DNA of 64,000 nucleotides from Agromyces sp. ISL-38 (GCF_018613935.1 NZ_JAGGPF010000009.1:62001-126000); one strand, 5' to 3'; positions 1 to 9,133 are shown, numbered from the stretch's first letter. A program made the numbers and translations. Notes: a model not told the origin generated them from the letters alone.

Positions 1-510
1 CTTCAGCGGAGTCTGGCGCACCGCGTTCACGAACTCGCTGCGTGCGCCGATCGAGGCGAGCGCCGGGGTCACGGCGAGCAGGGCGATGCCCACGCCGAGC
101 GTGACGCGCCGCGGGAGGAAGACGAGCGGCAGCATCACGAGGAAGGCGACGCCGTAGACGTCGAGGATGATGAACACGAGCGGGTTCAACGTCGACCAGA
201 TCAGCATGCCGAGCGCGATCAGGATGACGGCGCGCACGGCGATCTGCCGGCGCAGTTCGCCACGCCCTTCGGTGATGGGTCGCGTGCCGCCCGACATGAA
301 ACCGAGGCCGATGCCCGCCGTGAGGGCGAAGAGCAGCCGGGGCCGCTCATCCGCGAGCGCGATGAACTCCGCGGCGGTGATCGCCTCGACGGCCGGCGCG
401 ACATGCGCGATGAACATGCCGATGAGCGCGAGGCCGCGGGCCGCATCGACACCGTCGATGCGGCGTGGCAATGGTGCCCTCGCCGTCGCAACGGGCCGCA
501 CGCTCGTCAT
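1..510 (-). CDS. Partial membrane protein of the HGSNAT/DUF418-like acyltransferase group (N-terminal part)
   Basis: The reading frame is open from an ATG at 510 to the window edge, so the C-terminus is missing (170 codons visible). The N-terminus has the RIDGVDAARGLALIGMFIAH pattern typical of actinobacterial membrane proteins annotated as heparan-alpha-glucosaminide N-acetyltransferase-domain or DUF418 proteins, followed by several hydrophobic segments. AGGA lies 8 bases before the ATG. Such proteins are thought to move acyl groups across the membrane onto a glycan or lipid, but no substrate can be read here. It lies downstream of the LPXTG protein gene on the same strand, separated by a strong hairpin, so it is probably transcribed on its own. 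Confidence 0.7.
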   Translation of the reverse strand, partial: MTSVRPVATARAPLPRRIDGVDAARGLALIGMFIAHVAPAVEAITAAEFIALADERPRLLFALTAGIGLGFMSGGTRPITEGRGELRRQIAVRAVILIALGMLIWSTLNPLVFIILDVYGVAFLVMLPLVFLPRRVTLGVGIALLAVTPALASIGARSEFVNAVRQTPLK

Positions 511-560
511 GGAGCAATCCTCGCACTCTCGATTCCTCGGCAACCGGGAGAAGACAGACC

Positions 561-592
561 GAAGGCCCGGATCACTGTGCGTCCGGGCCTTC
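561..592 (-). terminator. Hairpin terminator after the LPXTG protein gene
   Basis: A perfect 11-bp stem (GAAGGCCCGGA at 561-571 with its complement at 582-592) encloses a 10-base loop, 70 bases past the stop codon at 663. On the minus strand it is followed by GGTCTGTCTT, moderately T-rich. Position and stem strength fit intrinsic termination of the 663-1160 gene. Confidence 0.7.
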
Positions 593-662
593 GATCGACT
601 TCGTGTGCGAATCGGGCTGCACCTGAATTCAGCGCAGTCGCGCCTCGCGGGAGATGCCGTGG

Positions 663-1160
663 CTACGCCGAAGCGCGGCTTCGCCGTACGGTCGTGAGGA
701 CGGCGACGAGTGCGCCGCCGAGGATGACTGCTCCGACGCCGCCCCAGAGCAGCACGACCGGGAAGTCGTACCCGGTGCTCGGGAGGCCCCCCGTGCCGGT
801 TGCGGCGTCGCCGGGAGCGACGGTGAGCGTGGCGGTGGCGACCGCCTGGCCCGCCGTGACGGTGATGGTGTAGGTGCCTGGCTCGGTCGCCATGGCGGTG
901 TAGCTGACGACGCCTGAGGCGTTGGTGGGCTTGGAAGCCGTCTCCGCCTTCAGCACGCTCAGCGTGACCGCGTCGTCGGCCGTGGCCGTTGACGGGGTGC
1001 TCGGCGGAAGGTCGGAGAAGGTCAGCACGACCGCCTCACCCGCTTCTACGACGACGGTGCCCGGCCCATCACCGGTGTAGCCCGCCGCGTTTGCGACCGC
1101 TGGTATTGCGAAGACTGCTGCAAGCGCGAGTAGCGCCGCAGCGACAATCTTGCGAGTCAT
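663..1160 (-). CDS. LPXTG-type cell-wall-anchored surface protein
   Basis: This is a 165-residue exported protein. The ATG at 1160 is chosen because AGGGGGAAACTT directly precedes it; an upstream in-frame start at 1208 has no such support. It has an Ala-rich signal peptide (about residues 1-26), one Ig-like/bacterial adhesion-type beta domain rich in Thr and Val, and a C-terminal sorting signal: LPSTG, a hydrophobic helix, then RRSRASA. The family model is that sortase cleaves within LPXTG and links the protein to peptidoglycan. No sortase gene is present in the window. It sits beside the DUF4012 and EPS genes, which fits a cell-envelope role. The ligand is unknown. Confidence 0.8.
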   Translation of the reverse strand: MTRKIVAAALLALAAVFAIPAVANAAGYTGDGPGTVVVEAGEAVVLTFSDLPPSTPSTATADDAVTLSVLKAETASKPTNASGVVSYTAMATEPGTYTITVTAGQAVATATLTVAPGDAATGTGGLPSTGYDFPVVLLWGGVGAVILGGALVAVLTTVRRSRASA

Positions 1161-1197
1161 AAGTTTCCCCCTAGTTATTGCGGTGCTATAGCGCGTC

Positions 1198-1219
1198 CCC
1201 CGGCGCACGAACGCCGGGG
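1198..1219 (-). terminator. Hairpin terminator after the DUF4012 gene
   Basis: An 8-bp G+C stem (CCCCGGCG at 1198-1205, complement at 1212-1219) with a 6-base loop lies 21 bases past the stop of the DUF4012 gene. It separates that gene from the surface-protein gene, whose possible -10 element (TATAGC, complement of 1185-1190) follows immediately. Confidence 0.55.
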
Positions 1220-1239
1220 TTCACACCTCGGCGTACCCC

Positions 1240-3057
1240 TTACCTTAGAGCAGACTCACAGGAAATCGGAAGACTCGATATTTCGGCTGCGTAAACTAAT
1301 GGCGTCGATCGCACCTCCACGGCGCGATCTCCCGGTTCTCCGGCGAGGAATCCGAACTCGTACGTCGCACGCTCTCCCGGCGCGAGTAGGGAGTCGATCT
1401 TGCTGAGGGTGTACCCGGAGTCGGAGGTCGGGTGGTACTCCGCAGCGGTGCCATCGCGCAAGACTCCGAGGTTGTAGCTGCCCGGGGTGCCGTACACGAG
1501 GAGCGCGGTCGCGATCACGCCGGGAGGAGTGCCGAATTGGCCGACTCCCCTGACATACCGCGGAAGTGACGTCGCGGCATCCGGCGGCGCCGTGTTCTCG
1601 AGCGTGACCGAGACGACGTAATTCTGGAGGCCGTCGGCGCGGCAGGTGACGGCGCCGGCCTGGATCTTCACGTCGAGGTACGGGCCCATCTTCGCGCCCG
1701 TGGTGTCGTTCAGGTAGACGCCGAACGACTGGTGCTCGTCGGTGCTCACCGGGAGTCCGCCGGCAAGGGAGGTGCCATCGAGCACGGCCTGCTCGGCGGC
1801 ATCCGCATTCCAGATGAGAATCCGGTGCTCCTCACCCGATTCGATGAACGCGTCGATCAGCTTCCGGGCGTCGACCTTGTCCCCCGAAATGCCGACAACG
1901 ACGCTCGCAGCGGCTGCGGCGAAGAAGGCGTCCTGGTCGGCCGGATTCTGATAACGCTCGTAGACGTCGCGGAGCAGCATCTGCACGGCGTTCTCGCTCG
2001 TGAGCGTGTCGCCGGTGGGTAGGGTGATCGGCCCTGTCGCCACGAGCAAGTGGCTGAGCACGACGGGGTCGAGCGCGACGACGCTGTCGACCTCGTCGCC
2101 GAACTTCTGCTTCCACATCTCCCGGGCGAGCGATGCGGCGAGCGGGAACTGCGGCGTGAAGTTCACGTCTTGGATGTACGACGCCGTGTTGTCGCCATAC
2201 AGGGCCCGCGTCTCCAACGGAAGCTCGGCGACCGGCGGATCGAACTTGGGGAAGTCCTGCGAGTTCGCTTGCTTCGTGAGTTCGAACGCCCCTTGGTCGG
2301 TGTGCACGAGTGCGAGCGCACCTGAGATGCCGCCGGTCGAGCGCAGCTCGGCGTTGTTCTGGAAGAGCAGCAGCGTGTCGCGGGGCCCGTTGACACCCAG
2401 CATGGTCGGAACAAGGCGAACCGCCCGGTCGAGAGCGCCCACTGTCGCGCTCGCCTCGACCAGCACATCGGTCAGCTCGTCGCGTGCGTCGGCGAGCGGG
2501 CCGATGACGTCGGCGGATGCCACGGACTCGTCCTGCATCATCGACTGCGCATGGCTGAGGGAGACGGATGCCTCACCCAGTGGCCCTTGGGCGTCGAGCA
2601 ACGGCTGCAGGTCGACCTGCCCGCCCGCGGGCTTGAACGATGCGAGGTCGATTGCGCCCGCGGCATCCGCAAGCGGCTCCACCGCGCCCTTTGCCACGAG
2701 CTGGACGGATGCGGCCATGATGCGCGTGCTCTCGAGGTTCGGGCCGACCCAGGGGATCACCTCGACGGCACGCCACATCGGATCGCTCGTGAGCGCCGCC
2801 GCCGCTTCAGCGTGTTGCACGAGCTGTGCTGCGGTAGCCGCGGCCGCATCCGACTCGCCAGCGACCACCTGCTTCTGCACTGTCTTTGCGAGGGGAAGCG
2901 CCGCCTCGAGCTCTTGCTTGGCGAGCAGTCCGCGCACCCCGATCCAGGCGACGGCTGCGATGAGCACGAGCGCGAGGCCGCCGATGATCCACCAGAGCCG
3001 GCGGCGACGGTGGCGTGCACGGCGACGGTGGCGAGAAGGCGGCATGTCGATGGTCAC
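1240..3057 (-). CDS. DUF4012 domain-containing membrane-anchored protein
   Basis: A 605-residue protein. I place the start at GTG 3057, with TAGGG ten bases upstream; an ATG four codons later is possible. A very basic N-terminus ([12 protein letters not shown]) precedes one transmembrane helix (about residues 22-45), an alpha-helical region, and the DUF4012 core with the family pattern LLLFQNNAELRSTGG near the middle. DUF4012 proteins are common in Gram-positive genomes, often beside exopolysaccharide genes as here; their biochemical role is not established. The topology suggests a cytoplasmic basic tail and a large extracellular domain. It is transcribed away from the WcbI gene across a 323-bp intergenic region. 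Confidence 0.85.
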   Translation of the reverse strand: MTIDMPPSRHRRRARHRRRRLWWIIGGLALVLIAAVAWIGVRGLLAKQELEAALPLAKTVQKQVVAGESDAAAATAAQLVQHAEAAAALTSDPMWRAVEVIPWVGPNLESTRIMAASVQLVAKGAVEPLADAAGAIDLASFKPAGGQVDLQPLLDAQGPLGEASVSLSHAQSMMQDESVASADVIGPLADARDELTDVLVEASATVGALDRAVRLVPTMLGVNGPRDTLLLFQNNAELRSTGGISGALALVHTDQGAFELTKQANSQDFPKFDPPVAELPLETRALYGDNTASYIQDVNFTPQFPLAASLAREMWKQKFGDEVDSVVALDPVVLSHLLVATGPITLPTGDTLTSENAVQMLLRDVYERYQNPADQDAFFAAAAASVVVGISGDKVDARKLIDAFIESGEEHRILIWNADAAEQAVLDGTSLAGGLPVSTDEHQSFGVYLNDTTGAKMGPYLDVKIQAGAVTCRADGLQNYVVSVTLENTAPPDAATSLPRYVRGVGQFGTPPGVIATALLVYGTPGSYNLGVLRDGTAAEYHPTSDSGYTLSKIDSLLAPGERATYEFGFLAGEPGDRAVEVRSTPLVYAAEISSLPISCESALR

Positions 3058-3336
3058 CCGAGACACCCTACGGTGCCGAGATCTCACCGCACGCGTGGGG
3101 CCCGCATCAACCGTCGCTCTGTAAACATCCACGCACCGTGCAACTTGTCCGCGAGATCTCGGATCCAAGGCGAGTTCCGGCCCCCGATCAACGCGATCAA
3201 CACCAGCCGATTTCATAACTAACCGGCCCTTTCGGGGGCAGGGGCAGCTGTTCGGACGGTGGATGAGCACCACCGAACCGATTGCGGCATGGCGGCGCCA
3301 GCACCTGAGGGCTATCCCGCCCGGGGCACCCGTGCC

Positions 3337-3342
3337 TATAAT
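3337..3342 (+). promoter_or_regulatory. -10 element of the WcbI/serine-acetyltransferase-like pair
   Basis: A perfect TATAAT lies 38 bases before the ATG at 3381; no clear -35 is visible. The rest of the 323-bp intergenic stretch (3058-3380), which must also hold the DUF4012 promoter on the other strand, shows no other element I can support. Confidence 0.55.
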
Positions 3343-3380
3343 CCGCTAACAGCCACGGTCGCGGGGGAAGGCAGCCACGG

Positions 3381-4361
3381 ATGAGTGTCAAGAGAGTCGC
3401 GCGGCGAGCTTATGCAACCGCCAAGACCTACCGATCTGCCGTCGCACCCTCGCGAAAACCCCTCGTGACCGTCTATGGAAACTGCCAGGCGGCGGCCATG
3501 AGCTCGATGCTTCGCTCGTCGCCCGCCTTCACGGATGAATTCAATGTCGTCTGGCTGCCCGGAGCGCACGAGTTGGTTAGGTCTGACCTGCCGGCCCTTC
3601 GTCGCATTCTCGCGCGAACCTCGGTGTTCATCACTCAGAACATCAGGGACAACTATCGCTCAATGCCAATCGGTACGAGTCAGCTGCGCTCGTTCCTGCC
3701 GCGATCGGCGCGCACATTGACGTACCCGGTCATGTACTACAAAGGTCTCCATCCTTACTTGGTGTACGTGCACGCCACCGGCGACCTTGGAACTCCCGCA
3801 CCGCGCACCGAGGGTTACCACGATCTGCGATTCATTTCGGCCGCTGGGCACGGAATGGACGCCGTCGACGCGGCAGCTTGGATGCAGGAATTCGGCGGAG
3901 CCCACGACTGGATACGAGAGACGGCTACCGCGTCGCTCACCGAACTTCGCAAACGCGAGGAAAGCCTCGACGTGCACGTGAGCGGCTCCATTGAGGTCGC
4001 CGCAGAACGGGCGTTTTGGACTGTGAACCACCCGTCGAACGCGATCCTTGCGACGGCAATCGAGGCCGTGCACGCTGCGCTGGGTGTCGACGTCCGACCA
4101 AGCGATGTCCAGCGAGAACTCCTCTCGTACACGGTTGTTCCCGTTAGCAACCATGTGCGCCGCGCACTCGGTGCCCCCGATAGCGCGACCAGCGAGTGGG
4201 TCGTCAATTACGAGACGGTGCCGGAACACGAGCTGTTGAGCGCACATCTCGAGTATTACCGCTCACGTCCAGAAGTTCTCAAGCACGCACTGACTGAGCA
4301 CTCGGAAGTGCTGGCCGCTTCCGGCCTATTCTCAGTCGTTCAAGCGAAGACAGTGCCGTAG
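3381..4361 (+). CDS. WcbI-type polysaccharide biosynthesis protein (putative acetyltransferase)
   Basis: A 326-residue protein with the WcbI signature VYGNCQAAAM at about residues 31-40, the Gly-Asn-Cys-Gln turn followed by a Rossmann-like fold. WcbI is required for a Burkholderia capsule, and its structure binds coenzyme A, so an acyl-transfer role on the glycan is inferred. GGGGGAAG stands 11-18 bases before the ATG. This gene and the next are on the plus strand, opposite to the rest of the EPS cluster, and converge on its last gene, so they form their own transcription unit. The base composition is more A+T-rich than the window average. Confidence 0.8.
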   Translation: MSVKRVARRAYATAKTYRSAVAPSRKPLVTVYGNCQAAAMSSMLRSSPAFTDEFNVVWLPGAHELVRSDLPALRRILARTSVFITQNIRDNYRSMPIGTSQLRSFLPRSARTLTYPVMYYKGLHPYLVYVHATGDLGTPAPRTEGYHDLRFISAAGHGMDAVDAAAWMQEFGGAHDWIRETATASLTELRKREESLDVHVSGSIEVAAERAFWTVNHPSNAILATAIEAVHAALGVDVRPSDVQRELLSYTVVPVSNHVRRALGAPDSATSEWVVNYETVPEHELLSAHLEYYRSRPEVLKHALTEHSEVLAASGLFSVVQAKTVP

Positions 4362-4431
4362 TGGCGAATGCCGACATCGAGACAAGTCGTTCGAGGTCGA
4401 TATTGCCGATATCGAGGTCACCGGGGGATAA

Positions 4432-4914
4432 ATGAGTCTGTGGGCGAAGATCCGTGCGGATTGGGTTGCGAATCACGAGCTTCGGATCAGGCTTTTCATG
4501 GTCGCGTTTCGGGTTGCGAATGCTGCTCGCAAGTTCGGGCCGCTCGCTCTCCCTGTGCTCGCCGTGTACAAGATGATCAGCGCAGCCGCAGGGATTGAAT
4601 TGCCGTCCCGGACTAAGGTCGGATCCCCACTGCAGATCCAACACGGCTTCGGCCTCGTCGTGCACGGTGACACCGTGATTGGCAACCGGTGCGTGCTCAA
4701 GCAGGGCGTCACACTGGGTATTCGTAAGGCGGCAGGCCCCTGCCCCGTTATCGGCGACAGGGTGCAGTTCGGTCCGAACGCGCAGGTCATCGGCGGCGTC
4801 ACCATCGGGGACCGCGCCCTGATTGGTGCAGGCGCGCTAGTGCTCGATGATGTCCCCGCTGATTTTGTGGCGGTCTCGCCTAAGGCTGTAGTTCGCCCGA
4901 AGGCACTGGCCTAA
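4432..4914 (+). CDS. Serine-acetyltransferase-like hexapeptide acetyltransferase
   Basis: A 160-residue left-handed beta-helix acetyltransferase resembling the C-terminal half of serine O-acetyltransferase (CysE). Residues 60-145 carry hexapeptide repeats (IQHGFGLVVHGDTVIGNRC, GVTLG, IGDRVQFGPNAQVIGGVTIGD). The pair His-Gly-Phe-Gly and His-Gly-Asp matches the catalytic histidine region of SAT enzymes. The long N-terminal helical domain of CysE is shortened, as in polysaccharide-locus SAT homologues, so O-acetylation of a glycan is likelier than cysteine synthesis. CCGGGGG lies 5-11 bases before the ATG. It follows the WcbI gene by 70 bp and was probably co-transcribed with it. Confidence 0.8.
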   Translation: MSLWAKIRADWVANHELRIRLFMVAFRVANAARKFGPLALPVLAVYKMISAAAGIELPSRTKVGSPLQIQHGFGLVVHGDTVIGNRCVLKQGVTLGIRKAAGPCPVIGDRVQFGPNAQVIGGVTIGDRALIGAGALVLDDVPADFVAVSPKAVVRPKALA

Positions 4915-4915
4915 T

Positions 4916-4967
4916 CCCGCAGATCTCTGATCCCGTGCGTTTCGAGCACTCCAAGAGATGCAGCGGG
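4916..4967. terminator. Imperfect hairpin between convergent EPS transcripts
   Basis: CCCGCAGATCTCT at 4916-4928 pairs imperfectly with AGAGATGCAGCGGG at 4954-4967, with an inner GTGC/GCAC stem. It lies directly after the stop at 4914 and 20 bases past the stop of the convergent glycosyltransferase gene (4988), so it could terminate both transcripts. Confidence 0.4.
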
Positions 4968-4987
4968 CTTATGGCAAAGGCTCCCGC

Positions 4988-5878
4988 TCAGGTGTATGAG
5001 CCGAGCATCCCGGCAGCCATACCACGAACGTTTGCCCAAACCTTCTTAGCTCGCCCATTGGGTTCCCGCAGAGCCGCAACTAGGAGGCGGCCCGTATAGC
5101 GTGCACCGCGCCCCACCAGCACACCGAGTCTTGAACTCCGAGCACCACACACGAACAACCGATTTCGCTGCATGTAGAAGTAATAAGCGGGCGACTTGCC
5201 GCTCCTCTCACCGGAGCCACCGACTCGGTGCCACACGGTTGCACTCGGCACCACGGCTAGGACCATGCCCCGATCCAACATGCGTAACCCGAGCTCGGCA
5301 TCTTCCCAGTAGAGGAATAAGTCTTCGCGGAAGCCCCCGACATTCTTCCAAGTGGCCAGCTCCATCATCGGCGCAGCACCGGTGACGAACGACACCGCTA
5401 CCGGGTCGTCACCAAGGTCGGCCGCCGACCAGGTCGTTGTCACGCCACGCTCGACATCAGTCTCGCCGCCGCCATACCAAACCCACTCGTCCGCTGGATT
5501 GCCGGTGAGGATGACTGGACTCACCACGTCGAAGTGGTCCAGGGCCGAAACGAGCACCGAGAGCGACCCCGGGTGCACCACGATATCGGGGTTGACGATC
5601 CAAACAAGGTCTTCATCGGCAGCGGCGCTGATGAGCCGCACACAGGTGTTCACCCCATGGCCAAACCCCCTGTTCACAGCTTCGAAATGGACGGCAACAC
5701 GCTCATCCATCTGGCGAATCGACTCCAGCATGTCTCGCTCACCGGCCGCGGAATCATTGTCGACGATGGTCACCGTCGCAATCTCTTCGAGCAGCAGGCT
5801 GCGCACGCAACTCTTCAGATCGTCGGCCGAGTTGTAGTTGACAATCACAGCGTGCACTGCGCGTCTACCGGTTGGCAT
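4988..5878 (-). CDS. Family 2 glycosyltransferase (WbbL/rhamnosyltransferase-like)
   Basis: A 296-residue GT2 (GT-A fold) enzyme. The ATG at 5878 is chosen because GGAGGGAG lies 6 bases before it; the frame extends 15 codons further without support. The N-terminus VHAVIVNYNSADDLKSCVRSL is the nucleotide-sugar binding strand, IVDNDS the next, VNPDIVV supplies the DXD-type metal site, and LFLYWEDAELGLR is the acceptor/catalytic ED region typical of rhamnosyl and related transferases. It would add one sugar to the lipid-linked repeat unit at the inner membrane face. It overlaps the polymerase gene's 3' end by 14 bp and is the last gene of the minus-strand EPS operon. Confidence 0.9.
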   Translation of the reverse strand: MPTGRRAVHAVIVNYNSADDLKSCVRSLLLEEIATVTIVDNDSAAGERDMLESIRQMDERVAVHFEAVNRGFGHGVNTCVRLISAAADEDLVWIVNPDIVVHPGSLSVLVSALDHFDVVSPVILTGNPADEWVWYGGGETDVERGVTTTWSAADLGDDPVAVSFVTGAAPMMELATWKNVGGFREDLFLYWEDAELGLRMLDRGMVLAVVPSATVWHRVGGSGERSGKSPAYYFYMQRNRLFVCGARSSRLGVLVGRGARYTGRLLVAALREPNGRAKKVWANVRGMAAGMLGSYT

Positions 5879-7163
5879 GGGGGCTCCCTCCCGGGACTCG
5901 CGCCGATAGGAAGGCATCGTCAAGTTGCAAGGCCGTTCGTCGCAACTGATTCGCTCGCGTACACAGTCCGAGCAGAACCATGAGGATGACCGGCAACCCA
6001 GTCCAGGCGTGAAGCGCCAAGTAAAGACCCGACAGGAGCACCAGAATTGCTGCTTGGCCTTCGGGGAGCGTCAGAACCGTAGGCCGAACAACATAGAACA
6101 GCATGCTCACGAAGATGAGGAGTCCGAGTAGTCCGAAGTCGAAAACGGCCATCGCTATCTCTGAGTCGACGGTCAGCGCCAAGTCCTTGATTCCGAACGC
6201 GCTTGCGACCAAATAGACGCCGTCTGGCAGCCCGGTGATTCCCCATCCGAATGGGGCTTGGGCGAGCGAGTCCACCAACACGTTGTAGAGCTGGAATCGG
6301 TACTCCACGCTTGCGGCATCCGATTCCGTGCTGTCGAGGCTTGCGGAGGAAGGCGTCGCATATGCAAGGTAGGCCAGCCCTCCAACCAGCACCGAAACGG
6401 CGACTACCTGAGGCAATCGAGAACGCCGCGTCGATCGCATAAGCAGCGCAATCGCCGCCCACACGACCACAAGTGCCAACGCTCCGCGGCTGCCGGTCCC
6501 GATGATTCCAGCGACCACGACCGCGAGAATCACCAACCGTGCTCCAAGTGGTCCCACGTAGCGCCACGCGAGCGGAATGGCGACCAGGAAAAGGACGGAG
6601 AGAACAAGAGGATGTTCGCTCAGCAATATCGCTCTCTGCCGGTCGAAGCGAATCAGCTCACGAGTCAGATCAGACCTGCCGAATAAGAGTCCTCCGCTCA
6701 GGCTCTCGACAAAGGCGAGAGCAGCGAACACCGTCGCCCATCCGACGTATGTACGCGCGAAGAAGCGAACGTGGCCCTCATTGCGGGAAACCGTCACACC
6801 AAGCAGAAAGGCGCACGGAAAGAGAATGAAGTACCGAAAGATAGGATCTGCAAACTCTGGCGAGAGCACATCGGTACCGAGGAAGAACACAAGCACAAGG
6901 AGCACAAATAGGATTCCCGCGACCGCGAATGCCCGGTTCCGAGCGACCCCAACCTCGGAGGGCCGGGTCTGCCACAGAAGCTGCATGACAATCAGGCAGA
7001 TGACCACCAAGATGAAAAATCGAATCGGTAGTGCCGCCTTGAGGAATCCCGCGGCAAAGCACATCAATACGAGCGCATGAGTGCCGACCTGCGCAGCGAG
7101 CTTCATCGCGATGAGCGTAATAACGGCGATCAAGCCAATGACTATGAGTGCTATCGACTCCAT
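5865..7163 (-). CDS. O-antigen/EPS polymerase-like multi-spanning membrane protein (Wzy/WaaL-like)
   Basis: A 432-residue hydrophobic protein with about ten predicted membrane segments and a long external loop. The mid-region TGSRGALALVVVWAAIALL is the characteristic Gly-Ser-Arg-Gly motif of the Wzy_C/O-antigen ligase family. In a Wzx/Wzy-type system it would polymerise flipped repeat units on the outer membrane face. Its ATG (7163) directly abuts the TAG of the upstream acetyltransferase gene (TAGATG), indicating translational coupling. Being the only such gene next to a flippase, it is the best polymerase candidate. Sequence alone cannot separate polymerase from ligase. Confidence 0.85.
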   Translation of the reverse strand: MESIALIVIGLIAVITLIAMKLAAQVGTHALVLMCFAAGFLKAALPIRFFILVVICLIVMQLLWQTRPSEVGVARNRAFAVAGILFVLLVLVFFLGTDVLSPEFADPIFRYFILFPCAFLLGVTVSRNEGHVRFFARTYVGWATVFAALAFVESLSGGLLFGRSDLTRELIRFDRQRAILLSEHPLVLSVLFLVAIPLAWRYVGPLGARLVILAVVVAGIIGTGSRGALALVVVWAAIALLMRSTRRSRLPQVVAVSVLVGGLAYLAYATPSSASLDSTESDAASVEYRFQLYNVLVDSLAQAPFGWGITGLPDGVYLVASAFGIKDLALTVDSEIAMAVFDFGLLGLLIFVSMLFYVVRPTVLTLPEGQAAILVLLSGLYLALHAWTGLPVILMVLLGLCTRANQLRRTALQLDDAFLSARVPGGSPHANR

Positions 7164-7841
7164 CTAGGTTTCCTCATCGGTTGCGCGAGGCACGCCTCGC
7201 AACTCCCGCAACGCGTCGATCTTGCGCAACTCACGGATGGAAGCCAATGGCTCGAGCTCCCACGGCCGACCGTTGAGGACTCGCTGTCGTTGTTCCGCCG
7301 ATAGCCTCTTGCCGACTTCCCGTGCAGGATTGCCGACCATGATTGCGAAGTCGTCGACATCTCTCGTCACGATCGAGCCCGCGCCGATCACGGCACCTAT
7401 GCCAATTCGCCGCACCTTCGGAAGGATCACGGAGTTCGCTCCGATCCAAGTGTCATGGCCGATCCAGATCTCGGTTCGTTCAACGTCGTCATGTTCGTCA
7501 GCGAAACCAATGCGCGGGTTGTACCAGTACGGATGCATGCTGGCTCGTTCCATTGGATGTGCTGCCCCAAATCGTCGTACCCCCGGCCCGATAGACACGT
7601 ACCGCCCAATCTCGGTGCCCCGGTCGGCATAGCCTGGCGTGAGCAACGATCCGTAGCTGTACGCACCAGCGCGCACCCCGTAGTGCTCTTCCAAGACGCG
7701 ACGAAGGGTCAACGATGTGAGTTGCCCGCCCTCTGCAGCCACTGCCATGCGGAGCAACGCGCCCGACAGCGGGACCCTGCCGTAAATCGAACTCACGATT
7801 CGACCACGCATCGATTGGTTCATCTGCGGTGCGTCACTCAT
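7164..7841 (-). CDS. CatB/WbbJ-type hexapeptide O-acetyltransferase
   Basis: A 225-residue left-handed beta-helix acetyltransferase. The ATG at 7841 overlaps the flippase stop by 4 bp (ATGA), which fixes the start; the much longer open frame upstream is the antisense shadow of the flippase. Repeats GYADRGTEIGRYVSIGPGV and TWIGANSVILPKVRRIGIG are followed by IVTRDVDDFAIMVGNPAREV, the classic C-terminal motif of CatB-like xenobiotic and sugar acetyltransferases. MHPYWYNPR lies in the CatB active-site loop region. In this context it probably acetylates a sugar of the repeat unit. Confidence 0.88.
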   Translation of the reverse strand: MSDAPQMNQSMRGRIVSSIYGRVPLSGALLRMAVAAEGGQLTSLTLRRVLEEHYGVRAGAYSYGSLLTPGYADRGTEIGRYVSIGPGVRRFGAAHPMERASMHPYWYNPRIGFADEHDDVERTEIWIGHDTWIGANSVILPKVRRIGIGAVIGAGSIVTRDVDDFAIMVGNPAREVGKRLSAEQRQRVLNGRPWELEPLASIRELRKIDALRELRGVPRATDEET

Positions 7842-9133
7842 GCCGGTACCTCTCCTGCTCCCCATTGCCCTCTCCGTCCCGTGAAGACGATGAAGATCAG
7901 CGGAAAGTCGATCGCGAACAGCTTCAGTCCAAGCTTGGATGTCGAGTATGCGATGCCAGCGACGATGTAGCCGAGGCCGAGAAGCGTGATTCCGAGAAAT
8001 GGATTCATGAGAAACCCGAGCACGCCCACAACGAGTGCGGGAATGAACACGAGCAACAACATGACTGCTGACTTCGGGCGACGAGACAGATCCACCATGA
8101 CGGGAGTCAGAGCCGCGAGCCCGAGCATCATGAGTCCGCCGGGGAGCAGATACTGTCTTGCTGCCGTGAAGTCGGGCCCGAAGAGCCAAGGAATACCTAC
8201 GTATGCGAGCGGGATACCGATCATGCATCCAACGATGCCGGTGATCATGCAGCCCTGCATCAGCACACGCAGCCGGACCTCGGGTGCCAGGCCAGGGCTC
8301 CTCGCGAACGATCGCTGGACCAGGGTCAAATACACGGCGAACGCCATCTGTGGCAAGAGTGCGACAACTGAATAGAGACCAACGACCTGTCTCGTCGCAG
8401 ATCCACCGAGAAGCAGGGTGTCTGCGCGGAGGCTCGCCGCATCGACGAGCTGTGTCCGCCATGCGACACCCGCTCGTTTGAGAACTTGACGCGTGGAATG
8501 CGCCGGGTCTCGTCGAAGTTCAATCGTTCGTTGAGCGAGCGCAGTGAGACTACCGCGTCGTGTGCGGCGCATAACGACCCAGAGGACGAACATCTGGACG
8601 GAGACCCCGAGGGCGTTTGCGATGATCAGGTTCGCGACGTCGAGAGCGCCCATGAAGAATAGACCGACCGTCATGCCCACCACGAGGGTCGCGTAGGACA
8701 CGTTCGCAAACCCGAGAGCCGTGGTCTTGCCAAGTGAGACGAGCGCACTACCCTCAACGCTTCGCGTCCCTGCGAATGCGCCAATGCCATAGAACACACA
8801 GGTCACGATGGTTTCCCACTGCGTAAGGCGAAGCCAGTTCGCCATGATCAGCGCGATCACGATGGCCACCGGCAGCAGCCCTACCGCAAGCAGGCGCGCC
8901 TTTCGGCGCCAGTAGTCCACCGAAAATGGGTCATGTGCCACGGCGTCTCGAACCAACCAGCCCAGCCCGAATGTGCCGACAGTGATGAGGATGGTCGAGA
9001 CCGTTATGAGAAGCGTGATCTCGCCTCGACCCACTGCTCCCAGCGCGCGAGCAGTCAGTGGCGCTGTGATGAGCCCCGACAGGAGCGGAGCGAGATTCCC
9101 CATCAGGTGGACAGCCCCACCCGCGCGGCTCAC
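7838..9133 (-). CDS. Polysaccharide flippase (Wzx-like, MOP superfamily)
   Basis: A 431-residue membrane protein with about 12 predicted helices. It begins HLMGNLAPLLSGLITAPLTARALGAVGRGEITLL, the usual opening of oligosaccharide flippases (first helix, then the Gly-rich ARALG turn). It would transfer undecaprenyl-linked repeat units across the membrane for the polymerase. It starts at GTG 9133, overlapping the upstream stop by 4 bp (GTGA), and overlaps the downstream acetyltransferase gene by 4 bp. Three genes in a row joined this way indicate one tightly coupled operon. Confidence 0.88.
   Translation of the reverse strand: MSRAGGAVHLMGNLAPLLSGLITAPLTARALGAVGRGEITLLITVSTILITVGTFGLGWLVRDAVAHDPFSVDYWRRKARLLAVGLLPVAIVIALIMANWLRLTQWETIVTCVFYGIGAFAGTRSVEGSALVSLGKTTALGFANVSYATLVVGMTVGLFFMGALDVANLIIANALGVSVQMFVLWVVMRRTRRGSLTALAQRTIELRRDPAHSTRQVLKRAGVAWRTQLVDAASLRADTLLLGGSATRQVVGLYSVVALLPQMAFAVYLTLVQRSFARSPGLAPEVRLRVLMQGCMITGIVGCMIGIPLAYVGIPWLFGPDFTAARQYLLPGGLMMLGLAALTPVMVDLSRRPKSAVMLLLVFIPALVVGVLGFLMNPFLGITLLGLGYIVAGIAYSTSKLGLKLFAIDFPLIFIVFTGRRGQWGAGEVPA

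Noticed and set aside
7842-8462. Long N-terminal extension of the CatB-like acetyltransferase
   Set aside because: It lies antisense to the flippase gene; ATG 7841 overlaps the flippase stop by four bases and the family begins there.
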